This document shows, piece after piece, positions 16,223 through 23,340 of a stretch of 64,000 nt of DNA; the first letter of the stretch is position 1; every line of letters starts with the position of its first letter. Under the pieces are notes generated by a model. The model searched no databases, was not told the DNA's origin, and worked only from the letters and a program-made list of their open reading frames with translations. The stretch comes from Aquimarina megaterium XH134 (GTDB lineage Bacteria > Bacteroidota > Bacteroidia > Flavobacteriales > Flavobacteriaceae), in NCBI RefSeq assembly GCF_000520975.1, contig NZ_JACB01000001.1:372001-436000 (forward strand). The letters are read 5' to 3'. Made by a program: the position numbers and the translations under genes.

Positions 16223-16522
16223 TCAAACTTCTACTGGTTCTCCTTCAAAATACTTTTCTATCAACCTATCGGTGGTGCGGTCATAAATGAGTATAAAGTT
16301 TGCTTTTTCTCCATATTCTTTAATTTTCTTATGTAATCCATTCAATCCTTTTTCTGGATCAAGGAACCGTGAGTACCCACTTTTCCAATCGAATGAATAA
16401 AACGTACTTGCCTGATCGTCCTTTTGCGGATCTGTAGCTTCTTTATCCTTGAAATACACCACCATTTTGTATTTAGAATGTTCTTTTGGATTCCAGCGTT
16501 TTCTCTTTTTCCCTGTCTTCAT
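16223..16522 (-). CDS. Hypothetical basic protein (99 aa)
   Basis: A 99-residue protein with a very basic N-terminus (KTGKKRKRW) followed by a mixed strand-helix pattern, including KMVVYFKDKEA and ANFILIYDRTTDRLIEKY. No family recognised. Its ATG overlaps the preceding gene's stop (16519-16522, ATGA), so the two are translationally coupled. The glycosyltransferase follows 38 bp later. Confidence 0.65.
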   Translation of the reverse strand: MKTGKKRKRWNPKEHSKYKMVVYFKDKEATDPQKDDQASTFYSFDWKSGYSRFLDPEKGLNGLHKKIKEYGEKANFILIYDRTTDRLIEKYFEGEPVEV

Positions 16523-17010
16523 TCCATAAAATGTTTAATTAATACTCCCAATGGAATGTCCTCCACTAACTCAATACCGCTATACCCTTTAATCCAAACT
16601 TTATCATGGCTTGTGATAATGCAGATTTGTAATTGTTCAACATTCATTTGATGAGTATTAGAAAACCCGTCCATAAATGTTTCTATTCCTCGTATCACTT
16701 TAGCTTCCAGACTAAACAATCCTGACGGTTCGGAATTTGTAAATAGGGTAATCAATTCTTTTACAGGAATCTTTTTAACAGGTCTTCCTTGATTGTGTAC
16801 TGCTACATTTATGGTTGTTCTATCCTTGAAAATTCGTACTACTAACCTGTCTTGCGGTAAATCTGTTTCTTTGGATAATTTTGAAAAATAACTAATGATA
16901 TTCGTAGTTACTTTTGATTCATATCCAAAAACATCAACGTTCAAATTCTGAACTGCTTTTCTTAATTTTTGTGCCAATCTTGAGCTTTTTTTCTTCGTTT
17001 TTTGTTCCAT
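16519..17010 (-). CDS. Hypothetical protein (163 aa)
   Basis: A 163-residue protein, Lys-rich at the N-terminus, then alternating strands and helices (VVRIFKDRTTINVAVHNQGRPVKKIPVKELI). I do not recognise a domain. It sits 21 bp after the winged-helix protein gene and overlaps the 99-aa gene by 4 bp, so it is an internal member of a four-gene leftward operon. Its partner genes hint at a role in element maintenance, but no motif supports a specific function. Confidence 0.65.
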   Translation of the reverse strand: MEQKTKKKSSRLAQKLRKAVQNLNVDVFGYESKVTTNIISYFSKLSKETDLPQDRLVVRIFKDRTTINVAVHNQGRPVKKIPVKELITLFTNSEPSGLFSLEAKVIRGIETFMDGFSNTHQMNVEQLQICIITSHDKVWIKGYSGIELVEDIPLGVLIKHFME

Positions 17011-17031
17011 TTTTTACTTTTTTTAATTCAA

Positions 17032-18396
17032 TTACTCTTTTAATTCTGGGTTCATTACGGCAGCATAAAACGTACTCAACAACTCAGGTATCCCCAATTT
17101 ACCTATGCGTTGTTCACACTCCCTGAAGACTGTTAAACGGGGGCGTGCTTCCGCTGTATCCTTCTTTTCGTTCTTTCTAAATTTTCTGATTTCTTCCCGT
17201 AATACCTTTTTTAGTTTTAAGGCTTCCTTATGTCGTTTATCTGCCTGATACCATGGCATCGTTCCCGAAAAACCACCTTTAGATTTCGGATTAAAATATT
17301 CATACGGTAGTTTTATAAAGCGATTTTCAGGATCACGATCCACATAATCACGGGCAATGTGAATTCTGGATTTGTAGACATTATGAACATAATCCATTTT
17401 TTCATTGGAAACAGGTTCATACCATTGATACAAAAGTGTGAGCGCAAGGTTACATTGACGTTTATTTAACCATACATCTTTGTACAGTACCTCTTTTGCC
17501 AATCCCCATAACTCATTGACATATTTCGATAGGAAAGCGTGGCGGGTTGCAGCGCAAGGGTGGTCATTGCCCTCCTTGTTTCGCCCAATCTCAATGTTGC
17601 TCGCACTAGTTTGCCTACCCTGCGCGGTTTTTTCATCAAGCTTGGTTTCTTCCCGCCAAGCATCTTTCCTTCGTGCATCTTCTTTCAAAAAGTCTTTCCT
17701 TCGTGTTTTTTCAGTCTCTTTTTCAGCTTTTTTTTCTGTTATATCTATAGCCGTGAGCGAGAGCGAACACCTTTCTTCTGTTTTTTCAGCACTTTTATTG
17801 GTCTTTTTATTTGTGTTTTTTTGAGTCAATCTCAATTCTTCATCGAAATTCACTTCCCAATTGTTTTGAAGCTTTTCAACAGCTATTATTCTATTATTTC
17901 TTTTATTAGTTTTTTTATTAGTGTATGAATGCGGACATTTTGGAAGAATGATATTTCTATCATCCTGATTTTCAATGTTTAAATTTTCATCACCCTTCCT
18001 ACCATCTTGTACCTTATCAACACTGCCAACCCCTTTTATCCACAGTATTTTAGGGTTTATGAACAGCTCATAACTGGAGTGTGAACCGTGCCATATTTTT
18101 TCGGTTAATATCCCGCACTCTAACAGACGATCTATATGTCTCTGGATTGTTCTACCACTCGCCTGTGTAATCTTAGCCAGTTGCATATTATTTGTCCGTA
18201 AAGAAGGTAGGTTGCAAGGGTCAATTGGGGTCACTTTATTAGATTTCACAAGAGAAACCCCATAAATCTTTATGACTTCTTTTGCTGTGGCTAGCATTGA
18301 CTGTCTCACCTTTGTACCAATAGTTTGTTGATCATTATTAAATCGTAGTACGAATTGATCCAATGCCTGAAATGAAATGGAATAATTAATAATCAT
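17032..18396 (-). CDS. Winged-helix, replication-initiator-like protein of the element
   Basis: A 454-residue protein. Residues about 60-115 form a winged helix (LAKITQASGRTIQRHIDRLLECGILTEK) like those of plasmid initiators and MarR/GntR-type regulators. The middle (about 150-270) is low-complexity and rich in Lys, Glu and Thr. The C-terminal part is helical and basic. A short GC-rich stretch at about 17535-17650 interrupts the AT-rich coding sequence and encodes NDHPCAATRHAFLS. It is first of a four-gene operon and lies behind the small regulator genes. Initiator function is inferred only from the DNA-binding fold and its place in a mobile element; a transcription regulator is equally possible. 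Confidence 0.6.
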   Translation of the reverse strand: MIINYSISFQALDQFVLRFNNDQQTIGTKVRQSMLATAKEVIKIYGVSLVKSNKVTPIDPCNLPSLRTNNMQLAKITQASGRTIQRHIDRLLECGILTEKIWHGSHSSYELFINPKILWIKGVGSVDKVQDGRKGDENLNIENQDDRNIILPKCPHSYTNKKTNKRNNRIIAVEKLQNNWEVNFDEELRLTQKNTNKKTNKSAEKTEERCSLSLTAIDITEKKAEKETEKTRRKDFLKEDARRKDAWREETKLDEKTAQGRQTSASNIEIGRNKEGNDHPCAATRHAFLSKYVNELWGLAKEVLYKDVWLNKRQCNLALTLLYQWYEPVSNEKMDYVHNVYKSRIHIARDYVDRDPENRFIKLPYEYFNPKSKGGFSGTMPWYQADKRHKEALKLKKVLREEIRKFRKNEKKDTAEARPRLTVFRECEQRIGKLGIPELLSTFYAAVMNPELKE

Positions 18397-18501
18397 AGTT
18401 GTGTTATCATCTTTTCAAACTGAAAAACAGGGCATAAAAACTCTGCAATTGCCATAAAGCAACTGAAATCGATACCTGATTTTCAATAGAATTTATAATG
18501 C

Positions 18502-18636
18502 TTAATCTTCCCTTTTGACCTGTATCTTTCGGTAATGGATAGGTGTGGTGTCGGGTCGGGTCTTACGCTTAAATACGTATTGTATTTTACTAAGAAGTTC
18601 TTCCCTTTGTGGTTCTTGAATTGTTACTATCTTCAT
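18502..18636 (-). CDS. Small basic protein, 44 aa
   Basis: A frame from the ATG at 18634-18636 to TAA at 18502-18504 encodes a basic peptide starting MKIVTIQEPQREELLSKI, with a predicted amphipathic helix. A purine-rich GGAGAAAG lies just upstream of the ATG. It begins 18 bp after the 97-aa HTH gene stop on the same strand, so it is plausibly co-transcribed. Function unknown; small basic proteins beside integrase modules are sometimes recombination directionality factors. Confidence 0.45.
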   Translation of the reverse strand: MKIVTIQEPQREELLSKIQYVFKRKTRPDTTPIHYRKIQVKRED

Positions 18637-18654
18637 TGCTTTCTCCAGGCTTTA

Positions 18655-18948
18655 TTATGCAGATTCACTTTTCTCTATGTTTTCCCCTTCAACTAGTCCT
18701 AACTCTAATTGTATAACACGTTTTCCTCGTTCCTGAAGGGATCTTCTTTTTACCTGAGCTTCTTCATTCATTTTGATTACAGCTTCAATTAAAGTGTCTT
18801 GATTATAAGATCTCAAGGTTTTCCCTTCTAAAAATTTAGTAACCGTTGGTCTGGTTAATCCCGAACGCTCCACTAGCTTATGAATAGGCGCTGCATAGTA
18901 GTTGTAGAGCGTTTCCAATTGTTCTTCAAATTCCTTTTTTGTGTACAT
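18655..18948 (-). CDS. Small helix-turn-helix regulator (97 aa)
   Basis: A 97-residue protein with one HTH at about residues 18-42 (IHKLVERSGLTRPTVTKFLEGK), followed by a helix and a charged tail. The size fits a phage-repressor-like or Cro-like control protein. It is transcribed divergently from the 251-aa gene at 19206, and a long perfect palindrome lies in the shared promoter region at 19058-19108. Autoregulation and control of the divergent gene is the likely role, by analogy to mobile-element switches. Confidence 0.75.
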   Translation of the reverse strand: MYTKKEFEEQLETLYNYYAAPIHKLVERSGLTRPTVTKFLEGKTLRSYNQDTLIEAVIKMNEEAQVKRRSLQERGKRVIQLELGLVEGENIEKSESA

Positions 18949-19057
18949 ATCCCCAATTGTTTTAAAAAATTATTGAAATTTTATTGAAATTTTCTGTAAA
19001 ATTTATATACATTTGCCACGTATTGAAGAAAAATAAGTTATGAAAGCAATTGTTTTA

Positions 19058-19108
19058 TAAATCTTATAGAAATATTCTCAAATCTATGGAATATTTCTAT
19101 AAGATTTA
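19058..19108. promoter_or_regulatory. 20-bp-arm perfect palindrome in the divergent control region (candidate operator)
   Basis: The arms TAAATCTTATAGAAATATTC (19058-19077) and its exact reverse complement (19089-19108) surround an 11-bp spacer. It lies in the 257-bp gap between the leftward 97-aa HTH gene and the rightward 251-aa gene. TTTCTGTAAA also occurs twice in the gap (18991-19000 and 19171-19180), and a TACATTTG -7-like box is at 19008-19015. The palindrome is far longer than a typical terminator stem and has no T-run, so an operator for one of the flanking regulators is the best explanation. Confidence 0.7.
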
Positions 19109-19205
19109 AATAGAAGTGATTACCCCTCATTTAATTAACAATATAAACATCTGATTATCAATGCAGAAAGTTTCTGTAAATTTTCTATTTTAACACATAT
19201 TTAAC

Positions 19206-19961
19206 ATGTCAGCATTAAAAATTACAGATAGACAAGTACTTAAACTCGTAGATTATCTTATAGAATTACACAAAAAAAACCAAACCAATCTTGACCTTGT
19301 TAGCGAAACCGCATTTGGGTTAAAATTTTACCCTCACAATAGAAATATTATAACCCATATGCGAGGAAAAGATGTTAAAGGAGGAAAAGGAAAAAGCGCA
19401 CCACATCTATTAATAATTAATATTGGTCAGGAATTTAATGTTGATTTTAATTTCTTCTATAACGAATCTATAGAAGCGAAAGACGCTTTCCTATCCAAGA
19501 AAAAAACAGCCTACAATCTCAATAAAGAGTTTATTAATGACTTGTTTAAGGAAATCGAACGAAAGATTGAGCTGTTTAACAAAGAAGAAAAAGGAAAAGA
19601 AACTAACAGATATTATAAGGAAGCAGAAACCGAATTACTCCATATCAAAACACATTTAAACAAATCAATATCTGGAGAAACTCTTATTGAAAAACGAACG
19701 GAAATTTTAGAAATGTTTGATAAGGTAATTTCACTAAGCAAAAGAAAAGTAGATACACAAATCGCCAAAACTAATCTTGAACTAAAAACTGATCAATTAG
19801 AAAAGGAAAACGAACAGAATAAAGACACTAAAGTAAAGCTTGAAGAAAGTATCCAAAAACTGAATACAGATTTAATCGAATGCAATAAGATGGCTTTTGA
19901 AGCTCAGAAAGGGCAGACAGATGCCCTTAAAGCACTTTTAGCCATAAAGAATAAGGATTAA
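19206..19961 (+). CDS. Coiled-coil protein of unknown function, possibly a regulator (251 aa)
   Basis: A 251-residue protein. The N-terminal 75 residues contain strand/helix elements (ITDRQVLKLVDYLIEL, then FGLKFYPHNRNIITHMRGKDVKGG) that may form a small DNA-binding domain. Residues about 95-240 are strongly charged and helical, a long coiled coil ending LEESIQKLNTDLIECNKMAFE. It opens the rightward module that runs to the integrase and shares its promoter region with the HTH gene on the other strand. An oligomeric repressor or control protein is possible, but I recognise no family. Confidence 0.6.
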   Translation: MSALKITDRQVLKLVDYLIELHKKNQTNLDLVSETAFGLKFYPHNRNIITHMRGKDVKGGKGKSAPHLLIINIGQEFNVDFNFFYNESIEAKDAFLSKKKTAYNLNKEFINDLFKEIERKIELFNKEEKGKETNRYYKEAETELLHIKTHLNKSISGETLIEKRTEILEMFDKVISLSKRKVDTQIAKTNLELKTDQLEKENEQNKDTKVKLEESIQKLNTDLIECNKMAFEAQKGQTDALKALLAIKNKD

Positions 19962-20026
19962 CCAAAAACTAAAAAACAAAGCCTAAATAGGTGACTTATA
20001 CCTGAAAGGTTTTGTTAAATTATATG

Positions 20027-20063
20027 TTACGTTAGTGTAACGTAATATAATATTGTTATATTA
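20027..20063. promoter_or_regulatory. Two adjoining perfect palindromes upstream of the MerR-like gene
   Basis: TTACGTTAGTGTAACGTAA (20027-20045) is a perfect 19-bp palindrome with 8-bp arms. It overlaps TAATATAA-5 nt-TTATATTA (20043-20063). They end 27 bp before the ATG of the 255-aa gene. A 19-bp palindrome is the common operator size for MerR-type dimers, so autoregulation is plausible. Confidence 0.6.
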
Positions 20064-20089
20064 GCTAAAACACATTTATAAAATAAAAT

Positions 20090-20857
20090 ATGAACTCAAA
20101 GCAAATAAATTTTAAAAATCATAGCAAAGCTTTAAATGAACTGATTTTTGAAGCAAAAGATCTACAAGGGGTTTCAAGAAGAACTGTACATAGCTGGAAA
20201 CAGTCTGGTGTATTAGATGACAAAAGAGATCCTAATGCATTGCGTAGATGGAACTATTTTAGCGCAATCGACATCATCTGGATGGGAATATTAAACGAAA
20301 TGAAACAACTACGTTTTACCCATTCCGAAATGAAAGCCTGCAAGGAAGTCTTGTTTGAAATGATTATAGCAGAAGACAAAAAAGAATATCCAGCATTAGA
20401 GTATTACACATTCTTAGTCCTTCTATACAACCAACCCATCTACATAGTCATTTCTTACGATAATGGCATTGATGCTATTTGGATGCTCGATGAAAAAGAT
20501 TACTTCTTAAAACTTAAATCTGGAGAAATTGAAAATCATACTGCACTTTCATTACACAAAGCAGTTAAGATAAATCTTAATCCCGTTTACAAGCTCCCTG
20601 TTTTTAATGAAACAGCAGGATTAACAAATGAAGAAGCGAAAGCATTATCCTTAATCCGGAGCAAAGATTTTCGTAATATAAAAATAACCAAAAAAGATGG
20701 AGAGATCAGTATCATCGAAAGCACAGAAAGGATAGATGGCACTGAAGAAATTGCCAAATTATTGACCGAAGGCAAATACCAGAACATTGAAATAAAACAA
20801 ATCAATGGCAAAATAGTATCCGCCCACCGTACAACCAGAACACATTTTAAAAAGTAA
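20090..20857 (+). CDS. MerR-like DNA-binding protein (255 aa)
   Basis: A 255-residue protein. Residues about 20-90 look like a MerR-type winged helix: a helix-turn-helix GVSRRTVHSWKQSGVLDD, a wing with RRWNYFSAIDI, then helices covering LRFTHSEMKACKEVL. The C-terminal part is mixed strand/helix and may be a ligand or dimer domain. It contains two related KIT/EIK-rich segments near the end, around residues 200-245. It is upstream of the 129-aa gene and the integrase on the same strand. Overlapping palindromes just upstream suggest self-control. Control of excision or integration is inferred from position only. Confidence 0.65.
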   Translation: MNSKQINFKNHSKALNELIFEAKDLQGVSRRTVHSWKQSGVLDDKRDPNALRRWNYFSAIDIIWMGILNEMKQLRFTHSEMKACKEVLFEMIIAEDKKEYPALEYYTFLVLLYNQPIYIVISYDNGIDAIWMLDEKDYFLKLKSGEIENHTALSLHKAVKINLNPVYKLPVFNETAGLTNEEAKALSLIRSKDFRNIKITKKDGEISIIESTERIDGTEEIAKLLTEGKYQNIEIKQINGKIVSAHRTTRTHFKK

Positions 20858-20954
20858 TATCAATTAACGCAAATGACCGCTACAAGTCAAGCACACTTAA
20901 TCACTACTGTATTCACCGACACTACAATTGGATGTACAGCAACTAAGTATCAAA

Positions 20955-21317
20955 ATGAAAATTAATGAAAATAAAGAAAGCGTATATATCGAAATGAAAG
21001 AGTTAGCTGATCTTATAAATGCCAAAGATTGGAGAACAGCCCAGAAGTGGTGTCAAGAATTCAACCTTCCCATTATTAATATAGGCAAAAGCAAAATGAC
21101 ATTTAGAATTATGGCGACAAGCGAAATAGATCAACAAGTTCTTAACGCTTTAAAACTTAAACACCCTCAAAACTGGGAAACTTTATTTAAACATTTTAAA
21201 AATAAGGATTACTTAGAATATGTTCTAGCCACTTGTGATGAAAATCCAGTAGCATTTAGATCAGTTCAAAAATCTACTCCCAAATCAAGATTTGCAAAAG
21301 CTTTTGCTAAGGATTAA
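20955..21317 (+). CDS. Small protein beside the integrase, possible excisionase-like DNA-binding protein
   Basis: It has 120 residues from the ATG at 20955; an ATG nine codons upstream at 20928 is an alternative, giving 129. The N-terminal VYIEMKELADLINAKDWRTAQKWCQEFNLPIINIGKSKMTFRI has the layout of a DNA-binding domain of the excisionase or MerR-like type (helix-turn-helix then a hairpin). The tail is basic. It ends 29 bp before the integrase ATG. Its position makes a recombination directionality factor attractive, but size and sequence do not prove it. Confidence 0.55.
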   Translation: MKINENKESVYIEMKELADLINAKDWRTAQKWCQEFNLPIINIGKSKMTFRIMATSEIDQQVLNALKLKHPQNWETLFKHFKNKDYLEYVLATCDENPVAFRSVQKSTPKSRFAKAFAKD

Positions 21318-21346
21318 AACTAATTATTAATATTAAAACAGCAATT

Positions 21347-22714
21347 ATGAATCGAAGAAAAAAGCTTCCCTTAAAAAAACACGAAAGCCTTTGTATTTAC
21401 TGTAACAAATGCAAAAAACATTTCTTCTGGACACAAAAAAATGAAAAACAGCACGATGGAAAAATCAAGAGGACAGAACCTAATTGCGGAGAAACCTCGA
21501 ACAAATTCTCAAAATGTCCAAACTTTGAAAAACATAAATTTAGATCAAGGTTCCATATACCAGGAAGCAACATGAGCAGAGTTAGCAAGACATTTGATGT
21601 AACCACTTACCAAGATGCTGTTCTAAAAACTATTGAATTCCGAAAAAGTTTCATGAAAGACACATTCGCAGTAACAACCGAACCAAATGAAATAAAAAAA
21701 ACTGGATTCCTTTTTGATGTTCAGATTGAATATCTAAATTTTTTGGACAATGTAGATGTACCTGAACACCAAAAAGTTCATCGCTCAGACAAACACATCA
21801 GCGAACAATCCAAAAGTTTGGAACAGTTTAACGAAGCTTTATCTAAAAAAGGGATCAACAAAAAAGTACTTCCTATTCACAAAATAACAGATATTCATGT
21901 TGGTTATTTTCATTCATATTTAACAAAAGATCACGAATATGCTAACAAAACATACAACAAAAAGATATCTACTCTAAAAAGCTTTTATCAATGGGCAATA
22001 GAGACCTATGATCTTCCAAACAAAAATCCTTTCCTAAAAGTAAAACCAAGATCAACCAAAAAAAATAATGACACCATTACTGAAAGAGAATATTACGATC
22101 TTGTTGATCCTAAAAACATGTGCAAAGAAAATGGGGAGATCATCATAGGAATAAAGAGAAAGTTAAAAAGAAATTTATATAGAGATTATCTTAAAGATGG
22201 TGTTGAGCTTTGTTTACACACAGGAGGAAGACGAGAAGAGGTGGTGGAGTTGAAATGGAATATGATCCACACTTTAAATAATGAAATGTATTACATCGAA
22301 TTTAACAATCTTAAAGTTGAAAGAATGTTAGGCGATGGTTTTAACGATAATGTAAAAACTAATATTATTCCAATCACACAAGATCTAAAAGATTTGTTAT
22401 TACGTTTAGGGTACAATCAATGCAAAAATTCAGATAATTATATATTATGTCCTGATCGATCCAATCAATCCACAGAAACAATTATGGATAACATATCAAA
22501 AGGCTTCACCCATTTTTACAAAAGACTTAATACTGGAAGGGAGCTGCAACTTAAATGCTTAAGAAAAACCTATATGACCTATCTCAAATTTGCCACTAAT
22601 GATGATATGAAAAAATTAGATTCTCACACCACGGATGAAATACTAAACAAACACTATTTAGATGCTAGTGTAATTAACAAAGCTATCTCTGAGATGCGTA
22701 TTTTCGGCAAATAG
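21347..22714 (+). CDS. int: Tyrosine recombinase (integrase) with N-terminal Cys cluster
   Basis: A 455-residue protein. The catalytic domain has the first Arg in HTGGRREEVVELKW (R295), the second Arg in LKCLRKTYMT (R406), His427 in SHTTDEIL and the nucleophile Tyr437 in NKHYLDAS. The usual HxxR box reads KCLR here, so the first His is replaced by Lys. Residues about 180-235 are the core-binding SAM-like domain (KTYNKKISTLKSFYQWAI). The N-terminus carries a cluster CIYCNKC (C16, C19, C22) with further Cys at 47 and 57, a likely zinc ribbon. It inserts and excises the element at the neighbouring tRNA. It is the last gene before the tRNA and lies 29 bp behind the small excisionase-like gene. 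Confidence 0.9.
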   Translation: MNRRKKLPLKKHESLCIYCNKCKKHFFWTQKNEKQHDGKIKRTEPNCGETSNKFSKCPNFEKHKFRSRFHIPGSNMSRVSKTFDVTTYQDAVLKTIEFRKSFMKDTFAVTTEPNEIKKTGFLFDVQIEYLNFLDNVDVPEHQKVHRSDKHISEQSKSLEQFNEALSKKGINKKVLPIHKITDIHVGYFHSYLTKDHEYANKTYNKKISTLKSFYQWAIETYDLPNKNPFLKVKPRSTKKNNDTITEREYYDLVDPKNMCKENGEIIIGIKRKLKRNLYRDYLKDGVELCLHTGGRREEVVELKWNMIHTLNNEMYYIEFNNLKVERMLGDGFNDNVKTNIIPITQDLKDLLLRLGYNQCKNSDNYILCPDRSNQSTETIMDNISKGFTHFYKRLNTGRELQLKCLRKTYMTYLKFATNDDMKKLDSHTTDEILNKHYLDASVINKAISEMRIFGK

Positions 22715-22722
22715 TTTTATAA

Positions 22723-22749
22723 AAATAGGTACTTCAAATAGGTACTTCA
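22723..22749. repeat. Tandem 13-bp repeat AATAGGTACTTCA near the attachment end
   Basis: AAATAGGTACTTCA lies at 22723-22736 and again at 22736-22749, directly after the integrase stop. Arm-type integrase binding sites often occur as short direct repeats near the attachment site, so this is a candidate. It shares GGTACTT with the palindrome cluster 600 bp away, perhaps by chance. Confidence 0.6.
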
Positions 22750-22799
22750 CTGATATTTCAACTCAAATGGCTCAAAAAAACACTTTCCTAAACCAAAAT

Positions 22800-22822
22800 A
22801 ACCCCTTGAAAATCAAGAGGTT
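22800..22822 (-). terminator. Terminator of the tRNA-fMet transcript
   Basis: Read on the minus strand, AACCTCTTGA can pair with TCAAGGGGTT around a 3-base loop (one A-C mismatch) and is followed by ATTTTGG. It begins 9 bp after the 3' end of the tRNA. It may equally belong to the recombination junction. Confidence 0.5.
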
Positions 22823-22830
22823 GTCGTTAG

Positions 22831-22903
22831 TAGCGGGAACAGGACTCGAACCTGTGACCTTCGGGTTATGAGCCCGACGAGCTGCCTACTGCTCTATCCC
22901 GCG
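22831..22903 (-). tRNA. tRNA-fMet (initiator), anticodon CAT
   Basis: A 73-nt cloverleaf is readable on the minus strand. The acceptor arm CGCGGGA pairs with TCCCGCT except at the first position (C1 opposite U72). The D stem is GAGC/GCTC, the anticodon stem TCGGG/CCCGA with loop CTCATAA, and the T arm ACAGG-TTCGAGT-CCTGT. An unpaired 1-72 position, an A11-U24 pair and three G-C pairs beside the anticodon loop are the hallmarks of the bacterial initiator. CCA is not encoded. It is the integration target of the element on its left. Confidence 0.95.
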
Positions 22904-22999
22904 ATGTATATTATGTAAATCAGAAATCTGATTTGTAAATTTTATTTTATAAGAACTGCCGATTATATCCTGTTCATATCTCATCTTCTAATCGGAGTG

Positions 23000-23029
23000 C
23001 AAATATACAACCATTTTTAATTTAAACAA
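23000..23029 (-). promoter_or_regulatory. Promoter of tRNA-fMet
   Basis: On the minus strand, TTG (23027-23029), a 19-bp spacer and TATATTTG (23000-23007) match the Bacteroidota housekeeping consensus (TTG / TAnnTTTG). The box lies about 97 bp before the mature tRNA 5' end. Confidence 0.65.
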
Positions 23030-23090
23030 CACTATTTTTATTAAAAAAAAGTAAAAATATCATAACCCCCTTGAAGTAAGCTATTTAGTC

Positions 23091-23273
23091 TCATTGTTCG
23101 ATGTTCAATGATTCAAAAGATACTAATTCCTGATCCTCAAATCGTGGATGCAACTCCATAGGGTTACAACATACTTCACAGTCTTCAACATATACCTGAT
23201 ACGGTACAGAAGGATCCAGAAGCATCGATATTTCCTCCCAGCAATATGGACATTGAAAATAGTGTTCGAACAT
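23091..23273 (-). CDS. CPXCG-motif cysteine-rich protein
   Basis: A 60-residue protein with FQCPYCWEEISMLLD at the N-terminus and a second Cys group EDCEVCCNPMEL, about 24 residues apart, giving four likely zinc ligands (C8, C11, C32, C35). Small CPXCG-type proteins are conserved in several bacterial phyla; their function is not established. It is monocistronic. The gene-free palindrome region lies just upstream, so its promoter may be affected by it. Confidence 0.85.
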   Translation of the reverse strand: MFEHYFQCPYCWEEISMLLDPSVPYQVYVEDCEVCCNPMELHPRFEDQELVSFESLNIEQ

Positions 23274-23340
23274 AAACTAAATATAACACCTCTTATTCTT
23301 TTGTGTAATCAAGAGTTTAATTTTAACAGTTCTTGTTAAA

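Larger units (their letters stand above)
1..22830. mobile_element. Integrated mobile element (right part), inserted at the initiator tRNA gene
   Basis: A tyrosine recombinase gene lies directly beside the 3' end of tRNA-fMet. To its left are 21 kb of accessory genes: polyvalent methyltransferase/helicase proteins, several HTH regulators, an initiator-like protein and many unknown small proteins. To the right of the tRNA ordinary flavobacterial housekeeping genes begin. Seen directly: the integrase-tRNA adjacency and the change in gene content. Inferred: an integrative conjugative or mobilizable element whose other end lies beyond base 1. No relaxase, coupling protein or other transfer gene is in view, so self-transfer cannot be judged. 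The exact attachment core was not identified, because no second copy of the tRNA 3' end was noticed inside the window. Confidence 0.8.

Noticed and set aside
17466..17678. 70-codon minus-strand frame inside the winged-helix gene
   Set aside because: It overlaps the larger gene in another frame on the same strand, and its basic Arg/Leu-rich composition follows from the GC-rich stretch; a shadow frame is the simpler reading.
1..22714. Left attachment site inside the window
   Set aside because: I looked for a second copy of the tRNA-fMet 3' end and did not notice one; the operon at the left edge continues outside, so the end is probably beyond base 1.
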